64,000 bases of DNA from Alitta virens (lineage: Eukaryota > Annelida > Polychaeta > Phyllodocida > Nereididae). Position 1 is the stretch's first letter. Each line of letters begins with the position of its first letter. The position numbers were made by a program, and so were the translations under genes. The stretch spans positions 69,789,829 to 69,853,828 of the forward strand of contig OW028573.1 in the NCBI GenBank assembly GCA_932294295.1, read 5' to 3'. Positions 60,901 through 64,000 of the stretch are shown here, piece by piece. The notes below the pieces were generated by a model. The model made no database searches and was not told the DNA's origin. It saw only the letters and a program-made list of their open reading frames with translations.

Positions 60901-62355
60901 GGGCGACCTCATCCATCTCACGGCCCCATGAATATTTTACAGCCAACTCGATATGAAGGTGACCCTGGCCCTATGTCCAACACCTGACTCCACTGACTGA
61001 TTCTGCTGCTTGCTGCCTGGCTGGCTGCTTTGGTCAGTCTCGCGGCCGCCTGACCTTTCCATTAGGCATGTCCTGTGGTCAAAGCTGGCCATAGCTGCCT
61101 CTTATGAAATTATTACAGAGACTGGAGAGAGCTGCGGCAAGCTCTTGGCTCATCGTGGGCCTGTTAATGCGATCAGTTGTGAGCTGCATTGACACCTAGC
61201 AGCAATGGATCGCCAGGCTCACAACACCATGGCTTGTAGTGCGCAGAAAGCATTGCAAAGAGTGCCACAGACACCCACTAGGTGAAGAAGCATAGGCTAA
61301 AAGAGTCCTCCCTGGCAGACCCTAGCCCACATGCCAAACAGCGGGCGCTTTTGTTGGGCTCTCTTCTTTATTACTCTTGCCTGTTTTTCTTTACCTATCA
61401 GTTCGTTTGCTGCCAACATGCCTCTGTTTACTTTAGACGGTCTTCTACATGCTAGCGAATCACATTCAGCCCACACACATTCTTCTGCCTTTTATTTCTG
61501 CATTAGTTATGTTTGGTCACTAACATGGTGTTCAAACAAACAGCAATTGAACTTTGGATGTTGGGTGAACTCCTTGTGCATAACCTATTTAGAAACATAG
61601 GCTGTAAATAGAGAGAGTGCACTCTTGCCTCCCAGATCACTTTGCCCTTAGACGACGTCTTCTGTGTTTTAGTGTCAGTTTACAATGCAGTAAACCATCA
61701 CACGACTCTCAAATGTTTATTGTAGCACTCAACAGGGCCCTCTCCAAGCCAATGGGGGCAAGCCAAGGACAGCAAGAGTGGGTAATGGCATTCCCTCGCA
61801 CTCTGCTGCTCTCCTTCTACTAGTTCTAGGCTCCTGGAAGTTTAAGCAAGTTAAGGAAAGTGGGGGGGGGGGGGGGGAGCGTGGGGAGGCAACCTAGTGA
61901 CATTTTCTCAGAGAGTGCCCATGTGGCTACAGAGCCTGTTGCTGATGGCTGATGCGGACGTTGAGTGCCTTTGCAGGACATGACCAATTAGCCGTGTTTC
62001 TTGCTGCAAGCTTTGTACAACACGAAAGGCAAAAGTCACAACCCCAGGGGCATATCGCCCCCCCCCCCCCCACCTGTAGAACCACCCCCTTGCTTGACAT
62101 GCCCCTCCCCTTTCCCAACACCTGTAACGCACGCACATTACGTTTTACAGCAGCTCTTTAGACTCTTCTCAGACATATGTCCCCAGGTAGTAACTTTCTT
62201 TCTTTCTCTCTTGTCACCGAGTTACCTGCACAGCAAACTCCTATAAAATCTTTTAAACATCTTTCTGAAATACAGAAAAAAGTTGACTGAAATTCATACT
62301 TACTGTTCTTGTTAAATGTAACTATCCGCAACACCTGGCCATATCTCGAGAAGAT
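48920..62355 (-). CDS. PTBP1: Polypyrimidine-tract-binding protein (PTBP/hnRNP I), 12 coding exons, 5' partial
   Basis: Exons in transcript order: 62355-62304, 59022-58964, 55747-55558, 54272-54192, 52558-52449, 50637-50604, 50033-49941, 49786-49689, 49594-49476, 49379-49305, 49143-49080, 48988-48920. All junctions are GT/AG and phases agree: 347 residues plus a stop. Visible parts: RRM2 from [14 protein letters not shown] through [20 protein letters not shown]; an Ala/Gly/Pro-rich linker; RRM3 (RNP2 [11 protein letters not shown]1 NALVQFAD); RRM4 (RNP2 [11 protein letters not shown]1 KMALIQMS); and the typical end [16 protein letters not shown] binds UCUU/CU-rich RNA in the nucleus and represses exons. 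RRM1 and the N-terminal localisation signals lie beyond the right edge. The sequence resembles vertebrate PTBP1, 2 and 3 about equally; an invertebrate would usually have one orthologue of all three, so the symbol is a family label. Confidence 0.94.
49080..49143 (-). CDS. PTBP1: PTBP exon: RRM4 RNP1
   Basis: Acceptor TTTATTGCAG, donor ATG|GTATGA, phases 2 to 0; residues 304-325. Encodes [17 protein letters not shown], the RNP1 strand and second helix of RRM4. Confidence 0.94.
49305..49379 (-). CDS. PTBP1: PTBP exon: RRM4 first helix
   Basis: Acceptor TCTCCCCAG, donor TTCCA|GTGAGT; residues 279-303. Encodes [16 protein letters not shown] then EAFKFFQ. Confidence 0.93.
49476..49594 (-). CDS. 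PTBP1: PTBP exon: RRM3-RRM4 linker and RNP2
   Basis: Acceptor CCTTTGCAG, donor ATTCC|GTGAGT; residues 240-278. Encodes [20 protein letters not shown], the invariant linker that packs RRM3 against RRM4 in known PTBPs, then [15 protein letters not shown]. Confidence 0.95.
49689..49786 (-). CDS. PTBP1: PTBP exon: RRM3 end
   Basis: Acceptor TCTTTGCAG, donor CAGCCA|GTAAGT, phases 1 to 0; residues 207-239. Encodes [20 protein letters not shown] then [10 protein letters not shown]. Confidence 0.93.
49941..50033 (-). CDS. PTBP1: PTBP exon: RRM3 RNP1
   Basis: Acceptor TTTGTGCAG, donor CAAG|GTATTA (a weak donor), phases 1 to 1; residues 176-206. Encodes [20 protein letters not shown] and [11 protein letters not shown]. 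If the preceding 34-nt exon is skipped, this exon is read out of frame and meets TAA at 50009-50007 after eight codons. Confidence 0.95.
50604..50637 (-). CDS. PTBP1: PTBP 34-nt exon (counterpart of vertebrate PTBP1 exon 11)
   Basis: Acceptor CTGACTTAG, donor TTTTTG|GTATGT, phases 0 to 1; residues 165-175, [11 protein letters not shown] plus one base of the Gly codon. Its length (34 nt), phase and position in RRM3 equal those of vertebrate PTBP1 exon 11 and PTBP2 exon 10, cassette exons whose skipping triggers decay of the mRNA. No good pyrimidine tract lies next to the acceptor. Confidence 0.93.
50640..50818 (-). promoter_or_regulatory. AG-free zone with candidate distant branch point upstream of the 34-nt exon
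   Basis: On the minus strand there is no AG in the 179 nt before the acceptor AG of the 34-nt exon. The zone holds CCCTTTTTCTTTTTTCCC (50763-50746) and a TTGAC branch-point match whose A is opposite 50787, 150 nt from the exon. TTCTTC and CCTTTCCTCC give further possible PTB sites. Confidence 0.65.
52449..52558 (-). CDS. PTBP1: PTBP exon: linker end and RRM3 RNP2
   Basis: Acceptor TCTCTTTTGCAG, donor GAGCAG|GTATAT, phases 1 to 0; residues 128-164. Encodes [16 protein letters not shown] and [12 protein letters not shown] (RNP2 of RRM3). Confidence 0.94.
53107..53127 (-). CDS. PTBP1: Candidate 21-nt PTBP linker microexon
   Basis: Strong pyrimidine-rich acceptor (TTTATTTCTTTTTGTTC then ATTATAG) and strong donor CAAG|GTAGGT enclose exactly 21 nt. 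It starts and ends in phase 1, matching the flanking exons (54272-54192 and 52558-52449). Inclusion would add VGIGALQ to the RRM2-RRM3 linker without shifting the frame. Not counted in the main reading of the gene. Confidence 0.55.
54192..54272 (-). CDS. PTBP1: PTBP exon: RRM2-RRM3 linker
   Basis: Acceptor CTAATTGTCAAG (weak tract), donor GGGAG|GTACGC, phases 1 to 1, 81 nt; residues 101-127. Encodes [20 protein letters not shown] and YGAPPG. It is symmetric, so it could be skipped in frame, like the alternatively spliced linker exon 9 of vertebrate PTBP1. Confidence 0.88.
55558..55747 (-). CDS. PTBP1: PTBP exon: RRM2 end and poly-Ala linker start
   Basis: Acceptor TTTTATTTCAG, donor GCTG|GTACGT, phases 0 to 1; residues 38-100. 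Encodes [34 protein letters not shown], and ends with six Ala codons, all GCT, against the donor. Confidence 0.96.
55748..58963 (-). other. PTBP intron (3.2 kb)
   Basis: Phase-0 intron between the RRM2 exons. It holds no recognised exon; ORFs up to 107 codons are unrecognised. Confidence 0.7.
58964..59022 (-). CDS. PTBP1: PTBP exon: RRM2 RNP1 region
   Basis: Acceptor CCTCTTTGCAG, donor AAAGTG|GTAAGT, phases 1 to 0; residues 18-37. Encodes [19 protein letters not shown], equivalent to FQALLQYADPVSAQHAKL of vertebrate PTBP. Confidence 0.94.
61862..61877. repeat. Homopolymer G run
   Basis: Sixteen consecutive G in a PTBP intron. Confidence 0.9.
62058..62071. repeat. Homopolymer C run
   Basis: Fourteen consecutive C in the same PTBP intron, 180 bp from the G run. 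Confidence 0.9.
62304..62355 (-). CDS. PTBP1: PTBP first exon in window: RRM2 start
   Basis: Acceptor TTCATTGCAG, donor AACA|GTAAGT, phases 0 to 1; residues 1-17. Encodes [17 protein letters not shown], matching IFSKFGTVLKIITFTKN of vertebrate PTBP. Confidence 0.94.
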
Positions 62356-64000
62356 CTGCAATGAAACAAGAACAGCATCAGCATAAGACGGTACAGTATT
62401 CTAAGTCGATAAGATTGGAGAAAGCAATACAATGTACTTTGTAAGAGACACAAGGCAAGAGTAGAGGAGGGGATGCTGCAAGGAGCGGTCACATTATTCA
62501 GACTCAGGCAGCAAGAGACGAGAGTTAGACAGCCACGGTGTTGGGTTACCTGCAAGAGATGCAGTTGAGTGGCAGGAAGCAGGGAGTTGCAGAGGCAGGT
62601 GAGCTTGGGATGCGGAAGTGGGATGGTTAGATGCTGATCAAGGAGGCTCGTCAAGTGGCCTCATTAGCCAAGGCATTGTTATGTGAGGCGAGTTGCCAGT
62701 GTTCCCAAAGTGAAGGCCTGGCCTCCCGTCACCACCTCGCTGGCTGGCCTGCTCCTGCATGCTGATGCCTCCCAGCTTCTCTAATCACTACAAGCCAGCT
62801 GAATCATCAGCACCAGCTTAAGACACTGAGCCCACCCTGTCAACCCTCTCCGGGGGCTGCCATAATCAGCGACTTGGGAGGCTGGCTCTCTCCTCATATG
62901 GGCAAAAATGCAAGCATTGGTAAACATATGCAGTGGGTCCCTGGGGCCATCAAAGGGGGCAGGACCTCCATCAGCACAAAACGAGCTGCCTGTCTTCTCA
63001 CCTGACTTCTTAGTGAACCTTGAGCGTTTCACTTTCTGCAACTCCAGTTACCAACTCAGCTGGCTGGCAGTGGCTGGAAGGGATGGGCCTGTGGCGCCTT
63101 TCTACCCACATAGACTGCAAGGACTTGGCTGCACGCACTCATGTTACCAGCAGGAATCAGAGGCTGCTGAAGCTTAGCAGTTAACTGAGCATCTCTGCGT
63201 GACCTTAATGGCATCTTGTCCTGCAGCCCATGAGCAGCTCCCCAGCCAATGCACAGAGCATTGTGATGAGAGACAAGCAAATGGCCAAAAGGTCACATTT
63301 CTTCTTTTAACAATGACAGTGTCCAGCACAACTGGCCAGTGTCCGACTTCAAGCTTCAGGTTTCTTTACCTAACATCCTGTGCTGACCATTACTGAACAG
63401 CCTGGCGCAAGCCCATCTACATTGCATAAGAGGCAGACGTGGTCAATGGTCACTCAGTGCTGTGTTGTGTCCAGTGCACCATGAGTACACAAAGCAGCAT
63501 CATTACCGTATGTAATAGACTAGTAGTCGACTAAAAAAAACACAAAACTAATGCGATCTTTCAATTCAAATTATTCCTGCCAAGCTGACGCAAGATGCAG
63601 GAATGCTAATTGTGGTCGGATTTTTTACAGAGTCACGGTTTCCTACTATTTTAATGATGTGACAAATGAGGTTTCAGTCACAAGGACTGTAGCGGGGGGG
63701 GGGGGGGGTGGTGATTAAAAAGTCACAAGACCACTGCTCTGTGACTGTCTGTGACTGAAAACTGTGACTGCGGAGCTTGTGAGGACAAACAGAGCCAATG
63801 GCAGGATGCTCTTTTGACAGTTGTGATGAAGATGGCTTGGTGGTCCTGCTGCAAGGCCCCTGGTGTCAGAGGGTCAGCCAGCCTCTGTGGGCTCCATTCA
63901 TCATCCTGTGTCCCACAACCTTTGATATCAGAGCCACCTCCAGTTTCAAAGGCGCACACACCCATCATGCCATCAGCAACAGGCTTCCTCGCCTGACAAT
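62356..64000 (-). other. PTBP intron, partial
   Basis: Upstream phase-0 intron running off the right edge. No exon for the preceding VENLFYPVTLDVLHQ-type segment or RRM1 was found. A 15-base G run lies at 63694-63708. Confidence 0.6.

Larger units (their letters stand above)
59023..62303 (-). other. PTBP intron (3.3 kb)
   Basis: Phase-1 intron in RRM2. It contains a 16-base G run (61862-61877) and a 14-base C run (62058-62071). No exon recognised. Confidence 0.7.

Noticed and set aside
62781..63041. Possible PTBP RRM1 exon upstream of RRM2
   Set aside because: The ORF has no RNP motifs and no resemblance to PTBP RRM1 or the following linker.

Overview
The window is animal nuclear DNA: intron-rich genes with GT/AG splice sites, introns up to 12.5 kb, LINE and DIRS-type retrotransposons, a nuclear tRNA and simple repeats. 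The proteins resemble vertebrate TMTC2 and PTBP closely, and the repeats look like those of marine invertebrates. An invertebrate deuterostome (hemichordate, echinoderm or cephalochordate) is plausible, but the sequence does not settle this.

Layout. (1) 1-28.7 kb, plus strand: a TMTC2-like gene (ER-membrane, TPR-containing protein O-mannosyltransferase family). Twelve coding exons lie between 3921 and 27644. The first coding exon is off the left edge. The membrane/DUF1736 part is spread over large introns (more than 3.9, 6.7 and 12.5 kb), while the last nine TPR exons are packed into 2.7 kb. A tRNA-Gly(GCC) and several regulatory-looking motif clusters lie in the 12.5-kb intron. (2) 28.8-42.3 kb: a transposon cluster. 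A DIRS-like (tyrosine-recombinase class) retroelement joined to an antisense LINE is present as two tandem copies. The second LINE copy carries two adjacent, related terminal-inverted-repeat DNA transposons, each with its own 6-bp target duplication. A different DIRS/Ngaro-type element follows on the minus strand. (3) 42.3-48.9 kb: AT-rich DNA without recognised coding sequence, probably including the 3' UTR of the next gene. (4) 48.9-62.4 kb, minus strand: a polypyrimidine-tract-binding protein (PTBP) gene, 12 coding exons from RRM2 to the stop codon plus one candidate 21-nt microexon. RRM1 and the N-terminus are off the right edge.

The two genes are convergent, with their 3' ends facing the transposon cluster. 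No functional link between them is evident.

The most notable signal is in PTBP. A 34-nt exon matches the vertebrate PTBP1 exon 11 / PTBP2 exon 10 cassette. It is preceded by about 180 nt lacking any AG on the sense strand, with a pyrimidine tract and a candidate branch point about 150 nt upstream. Skipping it gives a stop after eight codons. This looks like deep conservation of the distant-branch-point, NMD-coupled autoregulatory switch.
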